A stretch of DNA of 64,000 nt from Helochares maculicollis (taxonomy: Eukaryota > Arthropoda > Insecta > Coleoptera > Hydrophilidae). A program made the translations under genes and the position numbers. The stretch lies in assembly GCA_033557835.1 (NCBI GenBank), contig JAWQRO010000016.1, positions 18,798-82,797 on the forward strand. Reading direction: 5' to 3'. The notes beneath the pieces are model-generated. The model was not told the DNA's origin, did not search any database, and was given only the letters and a program-made list of their open reading frames with translations. Below are positions 38,040 to 50,300 of this stretch, piece after piece. Within the stretch, counting starts at the first letter, position 1. Every line of letters begins with the position of its first letter.

Positions 38040-38212
38040 AGCTTTGAAGGAGTCGGGCTATGAAAGCGACTCTACGTTAATATTTAGACGTAGAGACGAC
38101 ACTGTCCAACAACTAAATCCTCTGGAGCAAAAGGAAGTCTACAAAAGCATACAAAAAGGGGGGGACGTGCCCCTCCATGGCTTGAGAAAACCGGCCCCAG
38201 AACGACCTAAGG
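38040..38212 (+). CDS. CAP: CAP exon: ALKESGYESDSTLIFRRRDD block
   Basis: Acceptor TTTTTTGCAG, donor AAGG|GTGAGT; 173 nt, phase 2 to 1. It encodes ALKESGYESDSTLIFRRR, then QLNPLEQKEVYKSIQKGGDV and HGLRKPAPERPK. SGYESDS.L.FRRR and EQK..Y..IQ.GG..PL.GLRKPAPERPK are conserved in insect CAP as I recall it. Its phase-1 donor can join the giant 40385 exon, the 47265 exon or the 60359 exon without frameshift. Confidence 0.92.
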
Positions 38213-40384
38213 GTGAGTATCAACTTAATTATATTTTTATACCTTTTTTCTTCCCTTTTTCGCTATATTTCACTGGAATTATAATTATTACGAAAGAAAA
38301 AGGTAGCTTAAGGATTTGTGATAACAGGATGTTTCAATTTCATTTTCTTGCATAAAATGGAAACATCTGTACACAATCGATTAACTGCGTGCTCTTCCTT
38401 AACTTTCAGATTTTAATGCAATTTTGTTTTTATTTGATTATTAATTTGTGTTGGTCCTTTTTTAAATATATTTAAGCAAGGTGGTGAAGGGACTAAGTAA
38501 CAACTAATCAGCTTTAACAGGTACTTTGAATTTAATTTTTTAATTGAATTGCATGCTTTTTGTGCTCTCGGCTTATTCAAGGAGTGGAGTTCTTTGTAGT
38601 AACATGAGGTTTGTGATTGCATGTTGAACGTCAATATCTTATTGGGTAACTGAACTATTCTCTTTAAATTGTGCACTATTCTAAAATGGGTCGAACCATA
38701 AATTCGGAATGTGTCAATATAATCATCCTGGCGCCAATCGAACCGCTGACACTCGTCCTAGTTCGAAAGAAAATATGGGTTTTTGATCGTTTAAGTTCGC
38801 TTGAGCTTAAAACAAATTCAAGGGTAATTGAGTATGGTTTGATCCATCTTGAACACCTGATTTCCTGAATTTTTGATAAATGTGAAAATAGATGTGACTG
38901 AATGTAGTATGGTTTGCGTTTTTCTGCCCTTTATTATTTTCGACACTCCTTTCATTACATCCATTCTAAAAGTCTGATTTTTAACAAGCCATTATTTATC
39001 TCAAAGTCAATCTTTACGTAGAGCAGTATAGTTATTCTTAACACTTCTATTTGCTCAAAAGTACTATGTATTGTCGCAAGGATAAAATACATCCAGGAGT
39101 AGTGTCTTAGGGAAATATTTTTAATAAATAGCCCATTTAAAAGTATAAGTTTATATTAAAAATTTTTAAGCGTATAAAATAGTATCAACCTTCTTATATT
39201 TCGTAAAAGTTAATACTAGTAATCAATTGGAAAACTAAAGTTAACATAAATAGCAAACCATAGATAATAATAAACATTTTTATGCATATTGTATGTGACA
39301 AGCAAAGTGAGACACAGTGTCAATGATTTTTTCATATCCAAGAATACCAGGCTTGTTTTTGAATCTGTAAGGAATTTAACTGTTTACTGCTTAAAAGCGA
39401 AGTAATCAATTTCCGGAACAAAAGTACCTTCAAATTAACTTTTCTTTGCTCTATTTGTATGAAAATCAAGGTAAAACAATTAAGTATCTAATACAGTTTT
39501 AAATCTATACTAGACAAAATAAATAAATGCATTGCTTAATGTATTGCTGTCAATACACCTATACAATCTTAGTCATTTAAATCTTATAATTCGATGAAAA
39601 TATGATGAAACATCCAAGAAACAAAAATATAGATACTTAATATTGTAAAATGATGAAAATAATTATATGATTGAAATTAAAGAAGACTTTTTACATGCCG
39701 AAAAGCAATTATTGTTTCCTAAAATTGTATCACTTAAAATTACGATGTATTTTTTTAAATAAAAAATTATTGTTCTATAATTTTATTTAAATGACAAATA
39801 TTTTAACAAGATTATATAATTACTGCGGAAGCTCATACATACACTAATGTACTCCTAAAATTTGAATTCGTAGAAATATTATATCTGTATTATTACTTTC
39901 AAAATTAACATTAACTTTGCACAATCAAAGTTAAAATAACTTTTTTCATCTTTTAAGTTGTTTTTAATTATTTCCATATTTCGATAAGTTATTGCCTGGC
40001 GTTCTCAGAAGGGAAAAAGACGAAACACCAACAGCTTGAGGACGTTGCCATTACTTGCTTTTTTGACCTCCTGCTAAACGCTTGAAAAACTTTAAATGTT
40101 AAGAGTGAAGATATTATCAAAAAATACATCTATAGTATTACTAAATTACCACTTTAAAAACGCAAACCAGGCCTATATCTTATTCAACTATTTTCACACA
40201 AATTCATCACATTAAATCAAATATTTCTCACAATATGTGCACCAGCACACTTTCCAAATCCAAAAATAGCACCCACAAGAACATTTGCAAACCAATGCAG
40301 CAGCATCCATTCTTCTAGATAACCTCAGCATCTCCATTTTAAACATCAAAATTAATCTTAATAAATCATTTGATTCTTTCACAG
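38213..40384 (+). other. CAP: CAP intron, 38.2-40.4 kb
   Basis: AT-rich intron; no exon, RNA gene or mobile element recognised. Confidence 0.65.
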
Positions 40385-43300
40385 ACGATGGAGAAATCAT
40401 ATACTCCTCAATATTGTCCTTAAGCGACTCTAAGAGTCGTAAGAAAAATCCCATCCTCAAATCACCAACCCATCCAGTCGAAATTTTCTGCTACCCAGTC
40501 ACTATTCCACAGCCTCCCGCGCAGGTTTTTGGCAATGTTAAAAGAACCGCCCCTTCGGCAACTCCAAATATTCCAAAACCTCCCCCAATGCCACCCTCAC
40601 CTCCTCGCAGGAAATCTTCGAGAAACAACTCGACTTTGAGGCTCATTTCAAATTTGAAAGTTCGCCCAGAGAAATCACCCACACACAAACGGCATGAAAC
40701 TTGCTTCACTCCAAGCACTGAAGTTGACAGAAATAAGGTTAAATACCTCAGGGACAAAATTTCTCATAAACTGTCACCCCTTGCCAAGAAGAAGATTGAT
40801 TTAGATGCAAAGGCAAAAAGTAAAGCAGCGAAAATAGTTCCATCAGGTTCGGGCTCAAGCGCATCTGGCTTAGGGTCATTAAGGTCAGGATCACCGAGCT
40901 CACGTCCATCAGTATCAGGCTTGCCAGGTTCGAGCAAATTCAAAACAGCGCCAAGTCCTTCAACAAGTAGAGGCTCTATTAACCGTGTTTTGAGCAAATC
41001 GAGCATTTCTTCAAGATCTGATAGGTCACCAGACCATTGTTGCTCTATAAGAAGTAGTTCAGCAAGCCCTGCACGCAAAATATACATACCAAACGTTACA
41101 AATTCGACCAAAGATGCTTCTTCCAAAGGAAGAAGCACTTCTTTAGAACGAACTTTTGGGGCCGAAAAACGCAAAGTAGATCTCACCCTTCCCAAGGAAA
41201 AGAAATCAAAATTGGTAAAATCTTCGGAGCTGCTTTCACCCACTGAAGTCAAAAAAGTCTCCCTATCACAAATTACGAGTCTACCACCAGGGTTAACGTA
41301 CAAAAAGACATCCTTGTTAACAGGATTAGACAAAGTTGCTTCTAAAACTACTAGCAAGGAAAAATTTGGAGTCTTGAAAGGCTCACGAGCTTCAAGTTCA
41401 CTACCATCCACGCCACTAATGTCGAACCGTCTACGTCCTCGAGGCATCTCTACATCCCCAGTGCCCTCAACTACTTCAGAACGTTCTAAATCTAAATCAA
41501 ATACTTCTCTTAACTCATTTGGTTCATCTACAAAGTTGAGTTCTCGGAAAGCTGCCAAAAAAGTAGACTTACCCAAACCTAAGCCCGTGGTGACTAAGCT
41601 TGCTGCTCAAGTCTTAAAGAAGCGAAAAGACCAGCTTAATGGTGAAATAGCCAAGAAAGAGAAATGCAAAAAAGGGAAAAAATCTGAACTTTCGGTGTCC
41701 AAGAAGGGGGTTGGGCGGGCAGCTGGTTCTGAGATTGCAAAGCAGTTGCGTGAAGTGATTGCAGAAGATGAAGTACCTGATGCCTTAGAAGAGCTCAAGC
41801 GACAACGAGAGGTTGTCCAAACTAACTCATTTTTCCAAAATTTACTCATGAGGGATATTCTGCCTTCCGAGATTCCCATTCCTATCCCTATCTCACACAG
41901 AGAGAATTGGGTGGCCGAGAAAACCATGTTCTTCCAAAAATCGAAAGCTTCACTGTCAGAGCCGAGTGTAAGAGCGCTAAAAGTGTACTTGAACCACACG
42001 AAGCCAGTTACAGATTCTAAGTTTAAGAGTATGGACGCCGCTTTGATGCGCTCTAGATCAGTTAGTCCAATTATCTGGCGGTTTGAGAGCAAGAGAGACT
42101 TGAAGAATCCTACGAAATTGGTATTCCAAAAAGGGCTAAAAGAACGCAGCTCAAGTTTGCCTCCTAGGTTGGTTTTTACGGAGTCGAGCAGACCAATTTC
42201 ACCAATTTTGCCTAAAAGAACCGGCTTTTTGTATTCAAAGCAAACAGGAAGAACATCAAGAAGTCCCAGCCCAACTAAGTTTGTTTCTACTCAAACTGTC
42301 AGGCCTATTTCGCCAGTTATTGAAAGAAAGTGCAGAAAGGCGGAGATTATTGATTTGGGTAGAGGAGATTTGGAAAGAGAAAGAGTGAAAAAGTTGTACT
42401 TTTCTGAGACCAGTAGACCTACGTCTCCTGCTGTGGAGAGGAAAACTTTGCGTAGTTCGTCTCCTTGTTTTGTACTTGAGAGAACGGTGAGCCAGGACAA
42501 AATCATTATCGATAAATATGATAAAGATAGGAAACTCTTTTTTACAGAAACTAGTCGTCCTGTTTCGCCGGTGGTAGAGCGAAAACAGCCTCGTGAAAGC
42601 CAATATTTAGCATCATCCTCATTATTTGGCTCATCGCAAGGATTGCAATCTAAACATCTTATATCATCCTATTGTGTGCCTTCTAGGAAAGCGGAATCCC
42701 CTATCCATGCTACATCGTTTCAAAGCGTTGGAACTTTTGAACGCGTTCAATCTCCAGGACGTCCTAAGTCGCCCAGATCAGATTACCTCCATTCAGAATC
42801 TGTAAAGAACTTAGGCTATACTTATCGACAAACATCTCCTAATCGTGGAGCTTCTCCAAAACGGCCTAGATCGCCAAAGAAAAGCGAATCCACAAAACAT
42901 ATCGCAAGTTGGACTAAACCAAATGAATTGCAAAGTCAAAAATCTCAAAACGCCAGGCGATCTCAAAGCGCCGGGCGGTCTGTAAGCTATGGACAATCCT
43001 CAAGTATCGGACAAACCCAAAAAACTGGATATGTTCATTCTTCAGGACGATCTCAAAGCACTGAACGATCTCAAAGCTCCAGACGATCGCTAAGTCCAAA
43101 GCGGTCTCAGAGCCCAACACGTTATCAATACTCGAAACGATCTTCTAGCACAGAAAAATTGTCTAGCCTAATACGATCTTTAAGTTCAGAAAAAGTACAG
43201 GGACTTAGACGGTCCTTAAGTTCAGAAAGAGTCCAAAGTCCAAGACAACTGCACAGCCCAAGGCGATCATATAGCCCAAGATCATCTCTCAGCCCAACTA

Positions 43301-46300
43301 AATTATTTTTTACGGAAACAAGCAGACCAGTATCTCCAATAGTCGAAAGAAAGATTCCTCTTGCCCCTCCGTCACCTAAGAAAATTCTAGACACTAAATT
43401 ATTTTTCACAGAAACAAGCCGCCCGGTTTCTCCAATGGTTGAACGCAAAAGAGAGAAAGCGCCTCCTTCACCATCTCCTTCTTACAAACTGATCCAACAG
43501 AAAGCCAACGAAAGGCACAGAGCGCATCGCGCAAAGAGCGCTTCAGAAGCTGATAGGAGAGACTGGGACACCCTCATTATGTATCCTATCCACCACACCT
43601 ACAGTTCTAGCTCCATAGATTCAGCCGATAGGCGAGAATACCAAGCGTATGTGAAAGAACTGGTGCATTCTACTAGGAAATCCAGCAAGTTCAAGGAACT
43701 GAACCAATTTTACTCCACGCTAGAAAAACTAGGTGAATTGGAACGTACAACTTCTTCGGCTGAACTAAGGCCGAGACGAAAATTTGAAGATGAAATCATA
43801 GATTACGACAGGTGGCAAGAAGTACGAAAACGAGAAAGAGCTGAAAAAGAAATGACAGTCATTTACAAACAGCTAAAGGAAGACCAAAAAGAAAAGGGGT
43901 TACTTTTCCTTCCAAAAGATGTAGAATCAATCAAGTGGCGCCGCGAATGTGATCGTGGCTTAAGGATAAAAGAAAAGTCGGTGGAGAATATTAAAGATGA
44001 ATTTGAAAAACTTAAGCATGTGGAGTCCGAGAGAGAAGCAGCTAAACAACGCGAAATATCCTGGACTAAAGACAATTACAAGCCGTTGTGGAGAGGAAGC
44101 TCGGTCGTCAATCTAGTAAACAGTATGGTCGAAAAACGATCGCAATCTGAAGGCAGGATATCTAAAGCTAAGCAAAAGCTTCTGGATTCCGAACGGCTGC
44201 TCACTCATGGAATCGGCAGCCGAATTTGGAGCAGTCTTTCTATGGAGCAAGTGAATATCCTGAAAAATCAGCTTTCCGAAATTTATAACCCAACTGCACA
44301 GAATGGCGCTCTTAAGCGAGCGCCACTCCCACCCAGTGACCATATTATCACCGTACCGCCAGAAAGGTTGCAAGCGTACTCATCCTCGCTTAGGGTGCGA
44401 CGAAATTCTGATTCTTCAGATCACACAACTTATCAAAAACCCAAATCTCGTGTATTTGAAAAGCCACTGACGCAACCACCTCTTGAAGTGTTTCACCCGA
44501 GCTCGCCATTATCAGAAACGGAAAAGCGGAGACTGTCGCACAGTTTAAGCAAAGAAGTCTTAGACCTGGTATCCCATAAACAAAAGTACAAAAATTCCTT
44601 ATCGGTAGTCTTGGGCAAAGAAACTCGTGGAGCCATAGCCGCTAAAGAAGCCAACGTAAAACAAACAACTTTGGATGCTCCTTCTCCTCGTACTTGTTAC
44701 AGCTTAGAAATGTCGGAAGATGATCATGAGAAACATGAAAAAGCCAAAATGGAGAAGGATGATTTCGTCTTAGTTTTGGCCAAAGATGACTCAATTTCTC
44801 ATAAAAATGACATTAAGGATACCATGCAAGAGTGGGCGCAACCCAAAAAACCGTTGGTGAAGACTGATGCTACAGGACCAACTCAAAAGGTCACGTCATT
44901 AAGCGAAACCGAAAGCGGCAGTACCGATGGTTCCACTAAGACTGTAGTTTTCGTCGGCAGTAAGGATGATGTTCAGAAGAAAGTTGAGTATTTTGAGCAA
45001 GCATCGGAGCGAAACGTTTATACTCCTACAGTTTACAAGGCTGCTGATAACGGAGAAAGCGACGTGGGAGACTTAATTGATTTTACTGTGTTTAATGATG
45101 AAAACCCTCTTTCTAACTTAAACTCTTCCAGTCAAGATTTGCATGGCAAAATTTTAAATGGTCAAAGCAATGTTGCTAGCTCTAGCAATGATCCTCGTAG
45201 CCAAGACTTTGAAAGCAGCCGACCTTCTAAAGAAGACTACCAAAGCATTCGTTCTGTTAAACAGGATTTGCTCAGCGAAGCTACTAGCGACGACCCTCAC
45301 AGCAAACGTCTTTCCAGCCAAGATTTCCAATCTAAACAGTCATCTACCCGAAGTTCATATAATAAGTCTAGCAAGCCCCAAACTGATAAATCATCCTCAA
45401 GGGCTGTAGAAGCAAAGCAACCTAAAAAGCTAACTCCATCCCAATCATATCAAGACTTGAAAGAACTCTTCGGAGAGCACGAATTAGTTAAATTTGCTAC
45501 TCTTCCACTTTCTGCGTCAAGAAAGCAAGCATATACTTCGCCCAGCCGACCACAATTGAGAGCCGTCAGTCCCATCCGTTCCATAATTTCCGATGCCACC
45601 AGCTACGAAAGCATATGCAGAAGCCGCAGTTTATCTCCTTACATGGACGATGTTGCCCGATTTGTCACCAAAACAGGAGAAGTGACCAAACTGAAAGACA
45701 AATTCGAATTTTTGGAAGACTTTTACAGCCACAGATCGACCTTAAAGCCTAGACGTTGCAAAAGCGACTCGCAACTCCACAAAAAGTCGCAAATTGAAAT
45801 TCCTGGATTGCCTAAAGGTGAAGTGGATAACCTGAGGCGGAAATACGAATATCCTGCATATTCCGGACGAGGCAGAAGTCGTCATAGAAGAGCTGGTATT
45901 GTTTCTCCTATCTTCTTAAGAGCCGAAGACAGATTCATGCCTCACATTAATATTATAAGTAAAATTGCAAGTTTGAGAAAGTCTTCTTCCCCAAACAAAG
46001 AAAAAAGTCGCAGCTCAGAAGAGTTAGCAAGCATCTTAGGCATCCCTGTAGGTGAAGTCGAGAAACTTCGTCAAAAATTCGATTCTCCTGATAGAAGCAT
46101 GTCTTTGTTAGGCCAAATGTTCACGTCTTCTCCCAACATGCAAGAGCTCCGAGATATAGCGCCATATCTCACTGGCGCATGGGCTGCCCATCGCTATCCT
46201 CACTGCGAGGACAACACGAGATCTCTTTCTTCACCAGAGCACTCCCTGTCTTCAAGAGACACTGCCTTAGTGCGCAAAGACCGTCATAGACCCAAATCTG

Positions 46301-46507
46301 CGTCTCCTCCTCGTCCCAAATCTAAACTGTCCTCAATTTTGAAGAGCCACCAAAAGCAGAACGGCCTCGCTAAAGACAAGTTCGATCCGAATATCCACAA
46401 GCCGGTGTCTCGCTACCAGCCTGCAGCTTCGAAAACTGAACCAATAAGGTACAGGTCCTGGTGGCCTCCTTTGTCCAATCACATCAGACCTACAGTCACG
46501 TTCAAAG
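40385..46507 (+). CDS. CAP: CAP giant internal exon (2,040 codons)
   Basis: Acceptor TTCTTTCACAG and donor AAAG|GTGTTG; 6,123 nt with phase 1 at both ends. It opens DDGEIIYSSILSLSDSKSRK, followed by a Pro-rich SH3-ligand-like region (PKPPPMPPSPPRRKSS, near 40573). A long Ser/Lys-rich basic part (about 40640-41750) is followed by six copies of (K)LFFTETSRPVSPxVERK (42169-43449). An RS/SP tract lies at about 42730-43300, a charged helical region at about 43550-44290, and a Ser-rich acidic part around 44900-45400. A three-copy GEVxxLxxK(F/Y) motif (45661-46084) and a basic Pro-rich end finishing RPTVTFK complete it. Most is predicted disordered. The exon is symmetric, so skipping it keeps the reading frame. 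Long antisense frames here mirror its repetitive codon use and are not genes. Confidence 0.88.
42169..43449 (+). repeat. Six-copy (K)LFFTETSRPVSPxVERK motif
   Basis: Copies at about 42169-42219 (LVFTESSRPISPILPKR), 42281-42331 (STQTVRPISPVIERK), 42391-42444 (LYFSETSRPTSPAVERK), 42532-42585 (LFFTETSRPVSPVVERK), 43300-43353 and 43396-43449. The core T/S-R-P-x-S-P carries a possible Pro-directed phosphosite. Spacing is irregular, so this is a dispersed linear motif and not a tandem satellite. Confidence 0.9.
45661..46084 (+). repeat. Three-copy GEVxxLxxK(F/Y)(E/D) helical motif
   Basis: TGEVTKLKDKFEFLEDF (about 45673-45723), KGEVDNLRRKYEYP (about 45814-45855) and VGEVEKLRQKFDSP (about 46048-46090). 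The pattern G-E-V-x-x/N-L-(R/K)-x-K-(F/Y)-(E/D) suggests a short amphipathic helix. The second and third copies are preceded by IPGLPK and ILGIPV, a shared hydrophobic lead-in. Confidence 0.8.
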
Positions 46508-47264
46508 GTGTTGTATTTTATAATTTTGTACATAGGAAAAAGACTTAACGACACCTTTTTAGAAAGTGCACATGAGCTTATTTATAATTTTTAAATTATG
46601 ATTCTAAACAGGTAGCGCTGTGATAAAAAGGAATTTTAGATACTGTACTTGGAGAAGTACCATTCGTTGATTCATGTGTAATACATGATTCAAAACTGAA
46701 GAACTAGATACAAAAATTTTATTAAGAAGGTTTAATTGCTATTTTGCTGATTTGTCAACATCAAGTAGAAAATTATTGATGCATTTCATATTAATTCATA
46801 GTAAAACAAGATCGTCAAATTTAGGCAAATCAAGTGATTTCAAAGATAGAAAATGTATATGTTAGAGATTCTATGGAATTAATTTTAAAGTTTCCTTTAA
46901 AAACTGACACAATGTACACAAGCGCAACCATATTTCATAAATATGTTTTTAATATTAATTATTTAATAACTATCAGATCAGTTTGTGTATATTTTTTAAA
47001 TTTTCAGTTAAAAGAAAACACAAAAATAACAAAACTAACTAGAATAGTTCATAAAAATTACCTTTGAAGATCCATAACTGCATGATTATCGCTACTGTAA
47101 TACATCAATCAGCCATTACATAGATGCTTAGATCTTAGGAAATATTTTCATGGAGTAAAGAAAATTTTCAGTTCATTAACAAAAGTTTTCCATAAAAATA
47201 TTTCTTTCCATGTTCTTGCTATGTACTTCATCATATTCATTGTCTGCTTGTTATCGTTGTATAG
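46508..47264 (+). other. CAP: CAP intron, 46.5-47.3 kb
   Basis: A 757-nt AT-rich intron; nothing recognised beyond splice sites. Confidence 0.7.
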
Positions 47265-47324
47265 AACCAGAAGGTCCTACGCCACCACCAAAAGGACATC
47301 GACTAGTAAAAGATCAGGATATAG
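47265..47324 (+). CDS. CAP: CAP 60-nt exon (EPEGPTPPPKGHRLVKDQDI)
   Basis: Acceptor TTGTATAG, donor ATAG|GTAAAG; 60 nt, phase 1 at both ends. Joined to the giant exon it gives RPTVTFKEPEGPTPPPKGHR. PTPPPKGHR is a class-II-like SH3 ligand that could bind the protein's own SH3 domains (inference). Being symmetric, it can be skipped in frame. Confidence 0.85.
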
Positions 47325-50300
47325 GTAAAGTTGCTATTTTTTAATTTTATTTATGTTTACAAATTGTATCGTTGCCTAATTACCCTTCTATTTGGAAATT
47401 TCATTCAAAGTTCTATTTTTTAGTTTAAATTTTATTTTTATTGTTAATCTATTTGTCTCTATTTCGACTGACATTGAATTGTCATAGAATATAGCTTCAC
47501 CTTTCCAAATTTTTATTCGCGTGGGTCGAACACACATGAAATTGCTAACATAGAATCTTGTTTTTAACTCCTAATGAAGTTTCATTACATTTTATGCACT
47601 GAACATTACTCAAAAACTTATAATATTGCTTACACTTGTAGCTTGTAGCAATATATGAAATTTATAAAATTGATTAATTTTATCCTCTTAATTCTGGACT
47701 CCATTCTAACAACTGTCTTAGTTGGCAGCCATACTGAATTGATCTTTCTAAATCGATTGGTAGCATAGAACTCATCGTGTTGTATATTTTGCGATTTCAC
47801 AATGAGGGATTTGGATGTGTATTTTTTCGTGAAGAATAAATATATAATTCTAAATGTACAAATGCCCCGTTTGAATTAGAATTTAAATATGCATGAGTGG
47901 TTTGCAAATTATTTTACATAAATATTTTCAAAATAGGTGCGAATTAAAATATTGATTTGGTAGAACTGGCAGTTTTTCTAGAACGTTGTACGAGGACTTT
48001 GAAAAATACAAACTGGATCAGGTTTATCTAAAAAAAATTATCTATTTATTAATTGTCTATTGTTTGACATGCAATGTATAGAAAATGTTTACACTTCCAT
48101 TTTAATTTCACGTCAAATGTGATAGCAAGATAGCTTGCAGTACTTATTGTCATTCAATTTGATTTTTCACAATTTTCGCTTAGCTCTATAGTGTAGAATA
48201 CTAATGTATTGGGAAAATCTGTACTGTTTTTTGCTGGTTGAAATGTGATGATCTGCAAATGTTTTCGCTTTTTATTTTTGTATGTAAGCCTTAGTTCTAT
48301 TAATATTAGGACTCTTTTAATAATTAGTGTCTGTAATAATTAAGCGGCCATCGATAGTGAGTCAGTTTTTTATCAAGAAAAACCGTCAAGATGCTATTCT
48401 ATGCGGTTTTGTTTGAAGTTCAAATATGCAACTATAAGATTTAATAATATTAAAATATTAACAATATGATGAAATGAAAAAATATAGTAAAAACGACTTG
48501 CTACAGCGGATTACATATAAGCTCAAAGGCATCGCTTGCTGCCCCAAAAACATTAATATATATTGACGACGGCTTAATTAAAAAATGAGTACAATTGAAA
48601 TTACGCACCTCTGGTTCATACCGATGTATTATATATGTTAAAAAATATTATTTACATATATGTTGCACAGACTAGATTCCTTGAAATTACCTTAAGATTA
48701 TTTGCATATAAGTGTACTCTATAATAATTGAATTGTTTGAAGATGAGTGTGCTAGTCTGCCTCTTTATGATAAACATGTTTTGCAAACAATACCTAGTCT
48801 CTCCTGCAAAGACTCTCTTTTTGTGATACAAACACACCTACCTATTCTCTTGTCGTAACTGAGTATCTAAGAACAAATAGGTTGAAAGCGTTTTGAATAA
48901 AATTCATATTTACGTTGTAAATTATCAAATAATTATTGATATAAAGATAAATGTCGTATATGCAATCCTGTTGTGATTTATATACATAAAAATTTTAAAA
49001 TGAAATGCAGGAAATGTTGCTTGATTTTTATTTTTATAGATAAAATTCCGTTTAACTTTTATGTGCTTATTTTGAGGTAGATCAGTTTGATTATATATTT
49101 ATTTACGTTTGTGTCAAATGTTGTATATAAAAACGCGCTTTATATTTATTAGTATGTTGGTCAGTATAGTTGAAGTAACAACCAATAGAATCATATAAAA
49201 TCTTTTAAAACAAAGATTTTCTTGCCCTTGGAGTATAATTTTAAATTTGTTAAGAGCAATTTTTCTAGAAATTACAGTTGACATGCTGCAGCTAGAGAAT
49301 TTAATTGCTTTGTAACGTAAAAGTACTTTCAGAGGTTTAAGGAGAAAGTAATTTGGCGAGTTGCAGAAAACTTAGAAGAGAATAAAATGGAGGCACATCA
49401 GTTTATCTTCGAAATGATTCAAAATCATGTGTAAAACTTTCTACGCAATTTATTTCTATAAAAATTTTACAAGAAACTAAAGGATAGAGATAAGTTATGC
49501 GCTCGTGAGTCATTTACTTATTCAAAAAATTACAAAACTTATTAAGGTATCCTTCATGTAACAAAAAGTCTGACTTCAACGCAAAAGAGTTTTGAGTATA
49601 GTAACCGCTTTCAATGGGCACATTGATAAGAACTTATTAAATATGGTTGTCAGAGAAATCACATATCATTTAACTACAAAATAAATTCGGTTCAAACGAC
49701 CATTGCCGTATATCTTAAATCGAAAACTTACCATGCACCCTCAGAGTATTGAATTGCAATTCTTGAGGGCATCCTGTGGTTACCTTTTTTCTAATCATCC
49801 AATTTAAATCAAACATTGTTGCTCGACTAAGGACTAAGTGTGCTTAATAAGTTTCAAAGATTTTTGTATTTATGTATGTATATATATATATATAAATATA
49901 TTTTTTTTTATTTTATGAACATTCTTTTTTAATAGTATAATTTTTACCAAACAATTTTCTTATAGTTTTTATTATTTTTTCAATGTATATTTAGCACTTT
50001 TACGTTAATGTTACCAAATTGATCTGTTTTGGATTAAATTGCCTAATCAGGAAGTAAACCGAAAAATTGATCGCAATGCCCCCTTAGCACCTAATCGCGA
50101 TGATTCATTATGTACCATCCGGTTATCGATTTCCGGAAAACGGCTACTTAACCATTATACACAACATAAAATGATTCTTTAAACGCACCGGTTCCGGCTT
50201 CGACGTCGGCTTCGGGGACATCCTCGGTGTCCGCGTCGCTTCTCCCTGCTCATAACGCAAGGAATTTCTTTTGTTTATATTCTTATTGATTTAATTTGCT

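Noticed and set aside
40764..42092. Long minus-strand open frames (270 and 161 codons) antisense to the giant exon
   Set aside because: They mirror the biased Ser/Lys codons of the sense strand, have no domain, and lie entirely inside a well-supported coding exon.
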